Under the pieces are notes generated by a model that saw only the letters and a list, made by a program, of their open reading frames with translations, was not told where the DNA came from and ran no database searches. From an uncultured Niabella sp. (lineage in GTDB: Bacteria > Bacteroidota > Bacteroidia > Chitinophagales > Chitinophagaceae): 64,000 nt of DNA. How positions within the stretch are numbered: position 1 is the first letter of the stretch; each line of letters opens with the position of its first letter. This document shows positions 25,433-36,159 of this stretch, piece by piece. The stretch covers positions 1-64,000 of the forward strand of contig CAKSQK010000008.1 in NCBI GenBank assembly GCA_934486785.1, given 5' to 3'. The translations under genes and the position numbers were made by a program.

Positions 25433-26557
25433 TCAATCTACATCCGGAACAGGCTGCGGAGAAGTGGTAGGCCCCTGTACTGTCAATACTCCTTTTGAAA
25501 CTTTCATTCGGTCAATAAACACCACGCGCTCATTACCGGTTTTGGCAGTGCGCCCATGGTACACACAGTACATTTCCTTACCATCAGGGCTCCAGGTAAT
25601 GCTGTTGTGGCCGGTACCCGTAACAATGCCGCCTTTTTCCACATTTTTTTCAAGCACGGGATTATTAGGCGCTTTGGTAAAAGGCCCCAAAGGATTTTTG
25701 GAAGTAGCATAACCTACGGCATAGTTTTGCCCGCCAAAATAATTGGCTGAATACATCATATAATAGGTGCCGCCCTGTTTAAAAATAAACGAGCCTTCTG
25801 TCCAGCGGCGGTTTACCTCGTTGCTGGTTACTGAACGGCTTTCCCATTCGGCCTGTTTGTCGTTCATGGTTACGGGCGGGCGCAGCAGCAATACTGGTTC
25901 GCCAATAACGCCGGTAAAATCGGGTTTCATTTCCACGCCATATACCCAGCTTTCTTCAATTTCTTTAAACCAGCCTTTCTTCCTTGCCCACTCACTTACC
26001 TCAGTTTCTACAGGATGTTTGTAAGCGCAACGCGAGTAATATAAATACACTTTCCCGCTGGGCTCAAACAACACGTTGGCATCTATAATTGGATAACCCG
26101 GGTCAAAAATAGGCTGGTTGGTCATGTCAATAAAAGGGCCGGTAGGCTTATCGGCCACAGCAACGCCAATTTTATAATTCTCCAATTCATTGTTGGGGTT
26201 TTCCTTCCAGTGCGCACTGTAAAACATGTAAAACTTTCCGTTGTAATGATAGACTTCAGGCGCCCAGTAGTCTTTTGTAGCCCAGCCATTTTTGTTATTG
26301 CCAAAATATACCTGGCCTTCGGGTTGCCAGTTTACCAGGTCGGTGCTGCTGTATGCCGAAAATCCTTTTTTAGCGCCACCACCTGTGCCATACATATAAT
26401 ATTTATCACCCTTCACGTGCAGCACATAAGGATCACCAAACTGAACAGGCAAAGGATTGGTATAAGTAGATTTTGAAGAGGATTGCGGTTGGTTTTTGGG
26501 CGTGCACATTACGAGCGCTACGCAACATAAAATAGTAAGGAGGTTTAATTTTATCAT
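25433..26557 (-). CDS. GH43-family glycosidase, lipoprotein
   Basis: The 374-residue protein carries a lipoprotein-type signal with Cys18 and then a single five-bladed GH43 propeller. The expected catalytic residues are visible: base Asp42 in FGDPYV, pKa-tuning Asp in IIDANVLF (about 153) and acid Glu in RRWTEGSFIF (about 243). GH43 enzymes remove arabinofuranose, xylose or galactose. No extra C-terminal domain is present. It runs with sulfatase 2 on the minus strand, with 61 bases between them, so both probably come from one transcript opposite to the main locus. Confidence 0.9.
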   Translation of the reverse strand: MIKLNLLTILCCVALVMCTPKNQPQSSSKSTYTNPLPVQFGDPYVLHVKGDKYYMYGTGGGAKKGFSAYSSTDLVNWQPEGQVYFGNNKNGWATKDYWAPEVYHYNGKFYMFYSAHWKENPNNELENYKIGVAVADKPTGPFIDMTNQPIFDPGYPIIDANVLFEPSGKVYLYYSRCAYKHPVETEVSEWARKKGWFKEIEESWVYGVEMKPDFTGVIGEPVLLLRPPVTMNDKQAEWESRSVTSNEVNRRWTEGSFIFKQGGTYYMMYSANYFGGQNYAVGYATSKNPLGPFTKAPNNPVLEKNVEKGGIVTGTGHNSITWSPDGKEMYCVYHGRTAKTGNERVVFIDRMKVSKGVLTVQGPTTSPQPVPDVD

Positions 26558-26618
26558 ATTGAAAAATTTGCTTGTAAGATATGACTTATCAGTTGGTAAA
26601 GATAACCTTCAATGTTTT

Positions 26619-28016
26619 TTAATAGCCCATTTGTTGGCGCCAATTCTTTAGGTCTTTTTGCAGGGAACGCAGCTTTGACGGGTTTTTTTGAGCCAGGTTT
26701 ATTTTTTCTTCCGGATCGATTTTTAAATTGTACAGTTCAATAGTATTGTCATCAAAAAATTCGATCAATTTCCAATCACCGCTTATAATGCACCCCGACG
26801 ATCTGCCGCCTAAAAAATGAGGTTTCTCAAGCGGATAATGCCAGTATAAATTTCGCTTGGGCATTTTATAATTGATGTTTGATAAAATACCGGCAAAAGA
26901 CTTTCCATCTACAAGCTGGCTGTTGTTTTTAATGCCTGCCAGTTGCATCAGTGTCGGGTAAATATCATAATTAACCAGCCTTTGGCTGGCTGTTTTATTT
27001 TTTTGTATGATAGGGGTGCCCCATACCAGGAAGGGTTCTCTTATGCCGCCTTCGTAAAGCATGCTTTTACCACCACGAAGCGGGGCATTGCTGGTTACCC
27101 GGGTTTCCCCACCATTATCGCTGGTAAAAATGACAATGGTATTTTGATCAAGCCCGGTTTCTTTAAGCTTTTGTAAAATCATGCCTACACCCTCATCTAC
27201 CACTTTAAGTTGTGCTGCCAGATGCGGGTTATTGGTTTTTGCCCAGGTGTCTTCTGAATACATGAGGTAAGGATCGTTCTGAGGATTTTTCTTTGTAGCT
27301 GAGCTTTTTCCTGCACCTTTCTTATTTCTGAAATAGTCTACCAACTCTGGCTTGCCATGCACCGCCGTATGAACGGCATAATGGCTGAGATACAGAAAGA
27401 ATGGCTTGTCGCGGTTTCGTTCAATAAACTCAACAGCCTCCTGATTTTGGCGATCTGTAAGATATTCCCGCTCGCCAGGTAATTTTTTCTCCAGTTCTTT
27501 GTTCCAAAAATAAGGATGATAGTACACGCCTTCGGCAATGCCCCGGTTCTCACTGGTCAAAACTTCATCAAAACCGTGTTTACCTGGTAACGATTCTACC
27601 GGAGCGCCTTCTTTTACATAGCCCGAAAGATGCCATTTACCAATGATGCCGGTACGATAGCCATTAAGTTTTAGCATTTCTGCAAGCGTAATATGTTTTT
27701 CATCGAGGTGCTGTCCGGCATTTGGCCGCAAATAATCATTAATTCCCAGCCGGGCAGGGTACTGGCCCGTCATTAATGCTGCGCGGTAGGGTGAACAAAC
27801 CGGTGCCGCCGCATAAAAATTGGTAAAACGCAATCCCTGGCTTGCCATTTTATCAAGTTCCGGCGTTTCGTTGAAATGATTGCCATAGCAGCCAAGTTCG
27901 CTATAACCCAGGTCATCAGCTAAAATATAAATAATATTGGGTTTGTTGCTTTGCGCATACACAATCACACTTCCAAAGACTGTAATTGACAATAATAATA
28001 TTTTGATCATATTCAA
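26619..28016 (-). CDS. S1-family sulfatase 2
   Basis: The 465-residue protein has a signal peptide ending at VYAQS and the sulfatase core. Metal ligands lie in LADDLGY (about 32-38), and the active site is CSPYR with Cys74. GKWHLSG (about 125) and FTSDNGGET carry further catalytic and metal-binding residues. The CSPYR variant has Tyr where Ser or Thr is usual, which is still within the CxPxR rule. It is close in layout to sulfatase 5 in this locus, and the two may act on related sulfate positions. It shares the minus strand with the GH43 gene. Confidence 0.92.
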   Translation of the reverse strand: MNMIKILLLSITVFGSVIVYAQSNKPNIIYILADDLGYSELGCYGNHFNETPELDKMASQGLRFTNFYAAAPVCSPYRAALMTGQYPARLGINDYLRPNAGQHLDEKHITLAEMLKLNGYRTGIIGKWHLSGYVKEGAPVESLPGKHGFDEVLTSENRGIAEGVYYHPYFWNKELEKKLPGEREYLTDRQNQEAVEFIERNRDKPFFLYLSHYAVHTAVHGKPELVDYFRNKKGAGKSSATKKNPQNDPYLMYSEDTWAKTNNPHLAAQLKVVDEGVGMILQKLKETGLDQNTIVIFTSDNGGETRVTSNAPLRGGKSMLYEGGIREPFLVWGTPIIQKNKTASQRLVNYDIYPTLMQLAGIKNNSQLVDGKSFAGILSNINYKMPKRNLYWHYPLEKPHFLGGRSSGCIISGDWKLIEFFDDNTIELYNLKIDPEEKINLAQKNPSKLRSLQKDLKNWRQQMGY

Positions 28017-28434
28017 ATCTTAAATACTAAGCCAAGATATTCTATAATTGCATTTTTGTATGCAAGAAATGTAGTAGAATATTTTGATATTGTATAATGG
28101 GTATATCGAATGAATTATAAGCACATATACTAAAAAATTTTCCAGGTTAAAGCAGGGCTGCTACCATTTACTATTTGTAGTAAGAAAGCCTTCTTCTTTT
28201 AATCTAAGGTGATGAAGAAATTATATAAACATGTGAATATCAGGTAAAACAGCAATTGTTATATAGCTGTGGCGACAATTTTTACAAAAAATAATACAAT
28301 AGTTAAACAATCAGGCATCAGATATTTCTATCATTGTGCCTGCTGAAATTGAACAAAAAGCAGTTTAACGATTAGCAATTATTTCTTCTGTATGATTGCT
28401 TTCCAAATTTAAAATGAGTATCAAAACTTAACGA
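28017..28434. other. Intergenic control region between divergent sulfatase 2 and susC1
   Basis: These 418 bases contain no supported gene and are AT-rich. They must hold the promoters and probably the binding site of the hybrid regulator for both the minus-strand GH43-sulfatase unit and the plus-strand susC1 operon. I find no full TTTG-N19-TAnnTTTG match; a minus-strand TAAATTTG at 28404-28411 is the only perfect -7 box. Activator-dependent promoters often lack a good -33 box. Confidence 0.5.
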
Positions 28435-31251
28435 ATGAAAATATCTTCTATTGGTGTAGTAGTAGTAGCGATTATCATTATTTGTCTTCCAGGACTTCTG
28501 ATTGCACAGCAAACAGATTCACTCAATATGAATATTAAAGCAATAGCCAGGGACGATTATAATGGCGCTGCATACACCATTAAAATTGATGATCTTAAAA
28601 ATATTCCTGTTACAGATCTATCCAACCTGCTTACAGGTTTGGTTCCAGGTTTTTTTTCTTATCAGACATCAGGAGGCACCGTAAATGAAAGTGCCAGCTT
28701 TTGGATAAGGGGGCAAAGAACTTTTTCAGAAGGCGTGCTGGTGCTGGTAGACGGGCAGGAGCGGGATTTTGGCATTCTTTCGCCATATGAAGTTGAAAGT
28801 ATTACGGTTTTAAAAGATGCAGCATCTACAGTTTTATACGGTACCCGTGCGGCTAACGGTGTAATACTGGTGACCACCAAAAAAGGCGTTCGGGGAAAAA
28901 CAAAAGTTGAATATACCGGGCAGATGATCAATCAGGCTCCCCTGGGTCTTTTGGAGCCGGTGGGGGCGTTAGAATATGCAAAACATTATAATGCTGCAAT
29001 AAAGAACGACGGTGGCAACGAAGCAAATTTGTACACGGAACAATATTTTGATCAATACCGCAATAGAAACGGGGTGAATGAAGAAATCTATCCCGACGTA
29101 GATTGGTTAAATAAGTATTTTAAAAAATCAAGCTGGGTGCAACGCCATAACTTAAGTATATATGGAGGAAATAAAAATGCTCGTTTTTTTATAAATGGTG
29201 GTTATTTGAAGCAAAGTGGGATGTTCAATATTGACGAAGTAAACGATTTGTCAAAAAACAATACTACGAACAGGTATAACATACGGTCTAATTTAGATGT
29301 TGTAGTAACCCCTTCAACAAAACTCAACGTAGAACTTTATGGCTGGATGGATCAGCAATACAGGCCGGGTGGCGAGTCTTATGCACTATACCAGGCGCTG
29401 GTAACCACACCGGCCAATGTCTTTCCAGAGTTTTATAAAGACAATGCCAGTTATCTGGATGTGGACGGGAACAGGATTAGGTCTATTGACGGCAAACTAC
29501 CTGCCGGTGATGGAATTGTAGCCAACCCCTGGGCTATGTTGAACCGGAACGGACATGATATTGCCAATGGTACCTATGGTTCCTTCAGAACCCGGCTGAT
29601 ACAGGATTTATCTTTTATAGCCCCTGGTTTAAAAGCATCAGGAACGCTGTCAATGGACGGCTACACCAGTGCTGTTACAAACAGAACAAAAGGTTATGCC
29701 TATTACAGGCTGAATGATATTACAGACCCAACCGTATTAAGAAAAACCGGTAATGATGGCCAAATGGCTAATTCAATTTCCACCCGCAACGGTTATTCAA
29801 GAAACGGTTTAAATTTTCAGTTGTCTTATGATAAAGCCATAGGTAAGCATGGCATACAAACCCTGGCTTTTTATGATCAGTATGAAAATAATAACCAGGT
29901 TTCAGTTCCTGACAGATTTCAAACTATTGGTACCTGGCTGAATTATTCCTATGCAAAAAAATATTCTATTGATCTAACCGGATCTTATCATGGCGTGTAC
30001 AAGTTTGCACCAGGTAAGCGTTTTGGGTTTTTCCCTGCCGTATCTGCTGGTTGGGTTGTATCACGAGAAAATTTTATGCAAGGATTTGAAGATTTTTTGG
30101 CATACTGGAAGGTTAGAGCTTCTTATGGCCTGGTGGGCAATCAAAGAGGTGTAACCGAGTTTACATACATGGGGCGTATGAATGCTATAAACAATGTATA
30201 TGTATTTGGAAATGGTTATAATGTTGTTCATGGCTTTGTAGAAGATATTATTGCTAACCCTTTTCTAACCTGGGAAAAATCCCGCCAATTGAATATTGGC
30301 ACTGATATACGCCTGTTTAAAAACCGCTTACATTATACAGTTGATTATTTCCAGGATCACAGAACGGATATTTATATGACAGACAATACAGTGTCTTCTG
30401 TATTTGGATTGCAGGCCCCTGTAGAGGGAAATATTGGTAAAATGAAAACAGAGGGTGTAGATATGGCTGCGACATGGAGTGACAAGATCGGACAATTTGG
30501 TTACAGACTGGGTGGCACCTATTCATATTCTCTGAACGAGGTAATAAAAACCGGTGAAAATGCTCAGCCATACCCTTGGATGCAGGCAGCAGGCTATTCG
30601 CGGGGTGTGCCAAAGGGATACGTGGCAATGGGGCTGTTCCAGTCTTACGAAGAAATTGCTGCTGCCCCAAGCCAAACATTTTCATCTGTTCAGCCAGGAG
30701 ATATCCGCTATAAAGACATCAACGGTGATGGAATTATAGATGTGAATGACAGGGTACCTATAGGTTATGGCAGCGTACCCAATCTGTTTTATGCTTTTCA
30801 TTTAGGATTAAACTTTAAGGGCGTTGGATTTACCGTGCTTTTTCAGGGTGCATCAGAAGTATCAACCAACCTGAGCGGAAGAGTGGCTTACCCTTTTGTA
30901 TCTAACGGAACTATATACAAACACCAACTGGATTATTGGACACCGGAAAATACAGATGCATCACTACCAAGAATTTCAAGGTTATCTTCTAACGTAAACA
31001 ATTCGCAAACATCATCTTTCTGGATACAGGACGCCAGTTATCTCAGGCTAAAAACCGTTGATTTATATTACGAATTCCCTGCACGATTGCTGAATAAATC
31101 TTTCATTGACAATCTTCGTGTTTTTGTAAGCGGATATAACTTATACGTATGGACAAAACAAAAGGGCCCGCTTGACCCCGAAGATACTGGTAATAGTGCA
31201 AGCATGCCCTTAACCCGAAACTTAAGCGCAGGTGTTTCTATCAGATTTTAA
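28435..31251 (+). CDS. SusC-like TonB-dependent glycan transporter 1, lacking the N-terminal extension domain
   Basis: SusC proteins import oligosaccharides across the outer membrane, driven by TonB. This 938-residue copy has a signal peptide, then goes almost directly into the plug domain (about 45-150: FWIRGQRTFSEGVLVLVDGQ, VESITVLKDAASTVLYG) and the 22-strand barrel, ending in SAGVSIRF. The carboxypeptidase-regulatory-like domain and TonB-box region usual between signal and plug are missing or reduced to about 20 residues, so the protein is shorter than SusC 2. Its SusD partner starts 10 bases downstream. Confidence 0.94.
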   Translation: MKISSIGVVVVAIIIICLPGLLIAQQTDSLNMNIKAIARDDYNGAAYTIKIDDLKNIPVTDLSNLLTGLVPGFFSYQTSGGTVNESASFWIRGQRTFSEGVLVLVDGQERDFGILSPYEVESITVLKDAASTVLYGTRAANGVILVTTKKGVRGKTKVEYTGQMINQAPLGLLEPVGALEYAKHYNAAIKNDGGNEANLYTEQYFDQYRNRNGVNEEIYPDVDWLNKYFKKSSWVQRHNLSIYGGNKNARFFINGGYLKQSGMFNIDEVNDLSKNNTTNRYNIRSNLDVVVTPSTKLNVELYGWMDQQYRPGGESYALYQALVTTPANVFPEFYKDNASYLDVDGNRIRSIDGKLPAGDGIVANPWAMLNRNGHDIANGTYGSFRTRLIQDLSFIAPGLKASGTLSMDGYTSAVTNRTKGYAYYRLNDITDPTVLRKTGNDGQMANSISTRNGYSRNGLNFQLSYDKAIGKHGIQTLAFYDQYENNNQVSVPDRFQTIGTWLNYSYAKKYSIDLTGSYHGVYKFAPGKRFGFFPAVSAGWVVSRENFMQGFEDFLAYWKVRASYGLVGNQRGVTEFTYMGRMNAINNVYVFGNGYNVVHGFVEDIIANPFLTWEKSRQLNIGTDIRLFKNRLHYTVDYFQDHRTDIYMTDNTVSSVFGLQAPVEGNIGKMKTEGVDMAATWSDKIGQFGYRLGGTYSYSLNEVIKTGENAQPYPWMQAAGYSRGVPKGYVAMGLFQSYEEIAAAPSQTFSSVQPGDIRYKDINGDGIIDVNDRVPIGYGSVPNLFYAFHLGLNFKGVGFTVLFQGASEVSTNLSGRVAYPFVSNGTIYKHQLDYWTPENTDASLPRISRLSSNVNNSQTSSFWIQDASYLRLKTVDLYYEFPARLLNKSFIDNLRVFVSGYNLYVWTKQKGPLDPEDTGNSASMPLTRNLSAGVSIRF

Positions 31252-31261
31252 TATATAAATT

Positions 31262-33007
31262 ATGATTAGGCATATAAAAAACATTTTTCTATTTTCTTAC
31301 GTGGTATTTTCATTTACCGCTTGTAACTACATGGATGAAAGCCCTTATGACTGGGTGCAGCCTAAAGACGTATTCTCCATGGAGAATAATTTTCAACGCC
31401 CCATCAATCAGGCATACTCGTACATTCCTTCTGGTTATAACAGAGTTTCCAGTGCTTTTCTGGATGCCGCAACAGATGATGCTATCAGCACTATTAACAG
31501 TTCCTCAGTGCATTTATTGGCGCGGGGTTTTCATAACTCTAACACACCTGTTCTCAATCCCTGGAACTCTTCATACATGGGCATCAGGCAAACGCATTTT
31601 GTTCAACATCATTTAAAAGAAATTGACCTGGTATTGAATAATCAAACTCCCCAACAGGTATTGGACCTGAAAAACATTTATTCGGGAGAAATGTACGCCC
31701 TGCGGGCATTGTTTGAATTCAATCTGCTTAAGCATTATGGCGGCTACCCGATTGTAGACAGGTATTACGCTTACGGAGATCCGGAGTTAGCCAATAAGCC
31801 CCGGAACACATTTGATGAATGTGTAAAAAATATCATGCAACTCTGTGACTCTGCTGCCAAATATCTTGATGTGGTTCCACAGGGTAATAATAGCGGCCGC
31901 GGCCGAATGACCAAAGGAGCAGCATTAGCTATAAAAGCAAAAACGCTTGTATACGCGGCAAGCCCGCTTTTTAACCAGCTTATTAATAATAATCCTGTTA
32001 TTGGCTACAGCAGTCCAACTACAGCAGATATTACAAAAAGATGGGAAGATGCCGCCGCCGCTTGTGCTGAAGTTATTAATTTGAAAAACACAAATGGAAC
32101 TAACAGATATACTTTATTTGCCAACTATGCCAACTCATTTATACAAACACCCAATAACAGCGACAATGATTTTATCATTTATGTGATGGAAACGCAAAAC
32201 AACACCCTGGAAAGGCGTCACTATCCACCGTCACTTGCAATTAATTCGGGAGGTGGAACAGTACCCACACAAGATTTGGTTGATGCCTTTACTACCCCAA
32301 ACGGTTCAGATTATATAAAAGTTAATAACGCAACGCAATACACCAACCGTGATCCCAGGTTTGAAACCATCATTGGATATAATGGCTCTAAATACAGAAA
32401 TAACGCACTTACCATATTTACAAAAACCGGGCAGGGTAGCACCATAGACGGATTAAACGCTATTGTAGACCGCTCTACCAATACGGGTTACTATTTAAAA
32501 AAATTCCTGAATCTTAATTTGAATTTTTCTGCAAACCCGGGTACTGTAAACCACCTTTTCCCCATCATAAGGCTGGCAGATATTCTGCTGCTTTATGCAG
32601 AGGCTATGAATGAAGCTTACGGACCCGATATTGACCCAAAAGGGTATGGGTTAACTGCTAAAGACGCTGTGAGAAGAGTACGCACACGTGCCGGATTTGG
32701 GGCCAACGATCAATACCTTGTTAATGCAACAGATGTTGCAACAATGCGTAACAAAATAAAACAGGAACGAAGAATAGAGCTGGCATTTGAAGAGCAAAGA
32801 TATTTTGACCTGCGCCGCTGGATGGATGGCGAACAATTGAACAAACCTGTGCATGGTGTAAAAATAGAAACGGTGGGAGGCTCAGATGTATACTCCACTT
32901 TCGTTGTAGACCCTTTGAGAAAATTTGAATTTAAGATGTATTTGCATCCCATTCCTTTAAGTGAAATCAGATCTTCTCCACAAATATCTCAAAACCCGGG
33001 ATGGTAA
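31262..33007 (+). CDS. SusD-like glycan-binding lipoprotein 1
   Basis: The 581-residue protein is an outer-membrane lipoprotein with lipobox FTAC. It shows the helical TPR-based SusD fold: ALRALFEFNLLKHYGGYPIVD near residue 140-165, RYADILL-type segment IIRLADILLLYAEAMNEA near 440, and the closing RRIELAFEEQRYFDLRRW and PIPLSEI motifs. SusD closes over the paired SusC and captures the glycan. It follows susC1 by 10 bases and is followed 7 bases later by susC2, so both pairs lie in one operon. Confidence 0.95.
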   Translation: MIRHIKNIFLFSYVVFSFTACNYMDESPYDWVQPKDVFSMENNFQRPINQAYSYIPSGYNRVSSAFLDAATDDAISTINSSSVHLLARGFHNSNTPVLNPWNSSYMGIRQTHFVQHHLKEIDLVLNNQTPQQVLDLKNIYSGEMYALRALFEFNLLKHYGGYPIVDRYYAYGDPELANKPRNTFDECVKNIMQLCDSAAKYLDVVPQGNNSGRGRMTKGAALAIKAKTLVYAASPLFNQLINNNPVIGYSSPTTADITKRWEDAAAACAEVINLKNTNGTNRYTLFANYANSFIQTPNNSDNDFIIYVMETQNNTLERRHYPPSLAINSGGGTVPTQDLVDAFTTPNGSDYIKVNNATQYTNRDPRFETIIGYNGSKYRNNALTIFTKTGQGSTIDGLNAIVDRSTNTGYYLKKFLNLNLNFSANPGTVNHLFPIIRLADILLLYAEAMNEAYGPDIDPKGYGLTAKDAVRRVRTRAGFGANDQYLVNATDVATMRNKIKQERRIELAFEEQRYFDLRRWMDGEQLNKPVHGVKIETVGGSDVYSTFVVDPLRKFEFKMYLHPIPLSEIRSSPQISQNPGW

Positions 33008-33014
33008 TGCCAAA

Positions 33015-36000
33015 ATGAACGATATGAAGAAAATTGTAATTATTATACTGTTGTCAGCAGGGTGTTTATCTGCTTTCGCTCAACGAACAATTAATGGATT
33101 AGTAAAAGATGAATCCGGAAACCCGATCAGCGCTGTTTCTGTGTTTCAAAAAGGAGCGCAGAATGGGGCACTCACCAATAACGCAGGGGAGTTTTCCATC
33201 CGCTTAAACGATAATTTTGAACCCATACTTGAGTTTACTGCTATTGGATACGAGATGCAACAAGTAACGATACCAGCAACAGGAATCATAAATGTGGTAC
33301 TGGTCAATCAGCAGCTTGGCCTGGAAGAAGTTGTTGTTGTTGGATATGGAACCCAAAAAAGAGCTTCAGTTACCGGCGCCATTTCAAGCGTAGAAGCTGA
33401 GCAATTAGGCAGTTCGCCGGTATCAAGCCCAACAAATGCACTCACGGGCCGCGTATCGGGTTTGGTTACACGCCAAACAAGCGGACGCCCGGGCGGTGAT
33501 GCTTCTCAGCTTTTTATTCGTGGGCAGGCTACGTTTAATAATACATCTCCGCTTGTATTAGTTGATGGGGTAGAGAGGGACTTCACCCAAATAAATATTG
33601 ATGATATTGAATCTGTTTCAATCCTAAAAGATGCTTCGGCTACTTCGGTTTATGGGGTGCGTGGCGCCAATGGCGTGGTACTGGTTACCACAAAAAGAGG
33701 CACACAGGGAAGGGTAAAGATTTCACTGGCTTCTGAGTATGGGATCACCCACTTTAACAGGTTAACAAAATACCTGAATGCGGAAACAACTTCATTATTT
33801 CAAAGGGAAGGAACAATTAATGTGGGGCTGGATCCATCAGTTTTATCAAACACCAGTAATTTTCCCGTGTCGGAATATGATAATTATTTATACAGGACCC
33901 AGCTAAATCCTTTCACGCATCCTGATAACGACTTTGTGGAAACATTTACAAAGCCGGGGTCACAACAGAAGTATAATTTGAACATAAGCGGGGGCACTGA
34001 TATAGTAAAGTATTTTGTTTCTGCCAGCTATTTTTCTCAGGATGGCATGTTTGAAACTGATATCAATAAATTAAGAAAAACGCCTGTTTTAAGCAGGCTG
34101 ATTGAATTATCTCCAGAAGTTGACGAGTCGTTACAGCAACCCGATTTTGATGCTTCTTATTTCTTTCGTCGTTTAACAGCACGCTCTAATTTAGACATTC
34201 AGTTAACAAGTGATTTTAAAATCGGCATCAACCTTTCATTTATAAGCCGCAGGCAAAACAGGCCCGGATTTTATGATGGATTGGGTAATAATTCGGAAGC
34301 CATGAGGCTGTTCGGATCATTTTACAGAAATGCTCCACAAATATTTCCTTTAATGAACCCTAATGGAAGCTTTGCCGGTAATGTTGGCGTGTGGCGGCAA
34401 AACCCCCTGGTATCATTGGGTTACACAGGGTTCAGGGCAGATTATGCGAACCAGTTACAGAACACTTTTACAATGAACTATAACCTGCGTAAAATATTAA
34501 AAGGCTTGTCTGTAGATGGCAAATATGCATATGATGCTGATTGGAGCAACTGGCGGGGAATGATAACACGGCCATTCTTGTACTCGTATAATAGTATTGA
34601 TGGCTCTTATCTGCAAGGGCTTAATGGAATACTACCGTCTCAGTCATCAGCGCGCGTTTCTGCCACGTATGGCCAATATATGGAATTGGCCTTGCGCTAC
34701 AGAACCAGCATTTCAAGGCATAATATTTCCAGTGTGGTACTGGTAAACCGAAATTCAGTTTCATCACCCGGTGGGTTGTATTCTTATGTTCCACATGTAT
34801 ACCAGGCAGCCATTGGCAGAATTAATTATGATTACAGGAACACTTATTTATTAGAGGCAAATGCTGGCTATAATGGTTCTAACCGGTTTGCTAAAGGCCA
34901 CCGCTACCAGCTCTTTCCTTCTGTTTCTGTAGGCTGGGTGTTTACGAATGAAAAATTTATGAAAAACCTGGAAGCTTTAAACTTTGGTAAGCTAAGAGCT
35001 TCTTATGGCGAAGTGGGTAATGACCAACTGGGGGGATTTTCATATTTCTATCGCTCCAATTATATATCATCTGGCACATATTCATTTGGGGAAAACCCGG
35101 CACCAACTACTTCGGGTTTAAGAGAAGGCAGAATGGCCAATGAAAATATTTCATGGGAAAAAGCCAGCAAATATAACCTGGGATTAGATACCCGCTGGCT
35201 CGATTCACGCCTTACATTTTCAGCAGATGTTTTCCAGGAAAGAAGAAAAGATATATTGGCAACACCAGCGCTGTTTATATTCGCAGCAGGTGTATCGGGC
35301 CTTGCACCGGCCAATATTGGTGTAGTGGATAACAAAGGCTACGAGTTGGAACTTGCATGGACAAATAATGTAGGAAATGACTTTTCCTACTTTGCAAAAG
35401 TTTTATGGTCCCAGGCAAAAAATACCATTATTGAAATGAGTGAATCCAACCAGCCTTACGAATATATGGCAAGAACAGGCAAATCAATCGGACAGTTTTT
35501 TGGATACAAATTTGACGGTTTCTTTCAGTCTTATGAGGAAATTGCCGCATCACCACAGCAATTTGGGTTATCAAACCTTGCTCCCGGAGATATTAAATAT
35601 AAAGACATTAACGGCGATGGTATCATCAACCAGGATGATCAGATACCCATTGGAAAAACCGGTGTGCCTGAAATTACCTACTCATTATCTGCCGGTTTTA
35701 ACTATAAAAGCTTTGACTTTAGCTTTTTGATTCAGGGTGCTGCTTTAAGCTCTGTTCGTATGTGGGGAGACCTTGCGTGGGATAACAGCTGGGGCAACTA
35801 TTTTCCTGAACATATAAATCGTTGGACACCTGAAACTGCTGCTACTGCTACCTACCCAAGATTTTTACAAAAGGCTATTGGTGGTGAACAAAATTATTTT
35901 GACTCTGATTTCTGGCTGAAAGATGGTGACTATTTGCGGTTAAAAAACATACAAATTGGTTATACCATGACAAAGAAGTTGTTAAAAGGCACCCCAATCA

Positions 36001-36149
36001 ATTTAGTTAGATTATACGCCAACTGCTTTAACTTGTTTACCTGGGATAAAGTGAAAAGAATTGATCCGGAATCTGATCCCAACAGAAATGATGGATACTT
36101 CTACCCGCAGCAAAGAATTATAAATGTGGGGCTAAATATAAATTTTTAA
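33015..36149 (+). CDS. SusC-like TonB-dependent glycan transporter 2, full-length
   Basis: The 1044-residue protein has a signal peptide and a carboxypeptidase-regulatory-like domain (about 25-110: INGLVKDESGNPISAVSV). Next come the TonB-box-like stretch LEEVVVVGYGTQKRASVTG, the plug (about 130-235) and a large barrel. The layout is the classical SusC one, unlike SusC 1. The ATG at 33015 is used; the ATG at 33024 is equally plausible and gives the cleaner signal MKKIVIIILL. An earlier in-frame start at 32961 is rejected because it lies inside susD1. It is paired with the SusD 10 bases downstream. Confidence 0.95.
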   Translation: MNDMKKIVIIILLSAGCLSAFAQRTINGLVKDESGNPISAVSVFQKGAQNGALTNNAGEFSIRLNDNFEPILEFTAIGYEMQQVTIPATGIINVVLVNQQLGLEEVVVVGYGTQKRASVTGAISSVEAEQLGSSPVSSPTNALTGRVSGLVTRQTSGRPGGDASQLFIRGQATFNNTSPLVLVDGVERDFTQINIDDIESVSILKDASATSVYGVRGANGVVLVTTKRGTQGRVKISLASEYGITHFNRLTKYLNAETTSLFQREGTINVGLDPSVLSNTSNFPVSEYDNYLYRTQLNPFTHPDNDFVETFTKPGSQQKYNLNISGGTDIVKYFVSASYFSQDGMFETDINKLRKTPVLSRLIELSPEVDESLQQPDFDASYFFRRLTARSNLDIQLTSDFKIGINLSFISRRQNRPGFYDGLGNNSEAMRLFGSFYRNAPQIFPLMNPNGSFAGNVGVWRQNPLVSLGYTGFRADYANQLQNTFTMNYNLRKILKGLSVDGKYAYDADWSNWRGMITRPFLYSYNSIDGSYLQGLNGILPSQSSARVSATYGQYMELALRYRTSISRHNISSVVLVNRNSVSSPGGLYSYVPHVYQAAIGRINYDYRNTYLLEANAGYNGSNRFAKGHRYQLFPSVSVGWVFTNEKFMKNLEALNFGKLRASYGEVGNDQLGGFSYFYRSNYISSGTYSFGENPAPTTSGLREGRMANENISWEKASKYNLGLDTRWLDSRLTFSADVFQERRKDILATPALFIFAAGVSGLAPANIGVVDNKGYELELAWTNNVGNDFSYFAKVLWSQAKNTIIEMSESNQPYEYMARTGKSIGQFFGYKFDGFFQSYEEIAASPQQFGLSNLAPGDIKYKDINGDGIINQDDQIPIGKTGVPEITYSLSAGFNYKSFDFSFLIQGAALSSVRMWGDLAWDNSWGNYFPEHINRWTPETAATATYPRFLQKAIGGEQNYFDSDFWLKDGDYLRLKNIQIGYTMTKKLLKGTPINLVRLYANCFNLFTWDKVKRIDPESDPNRNDGYFYPQQRIINVGLNINF

Positions 36150-36159
36150 CAATCCTGAT

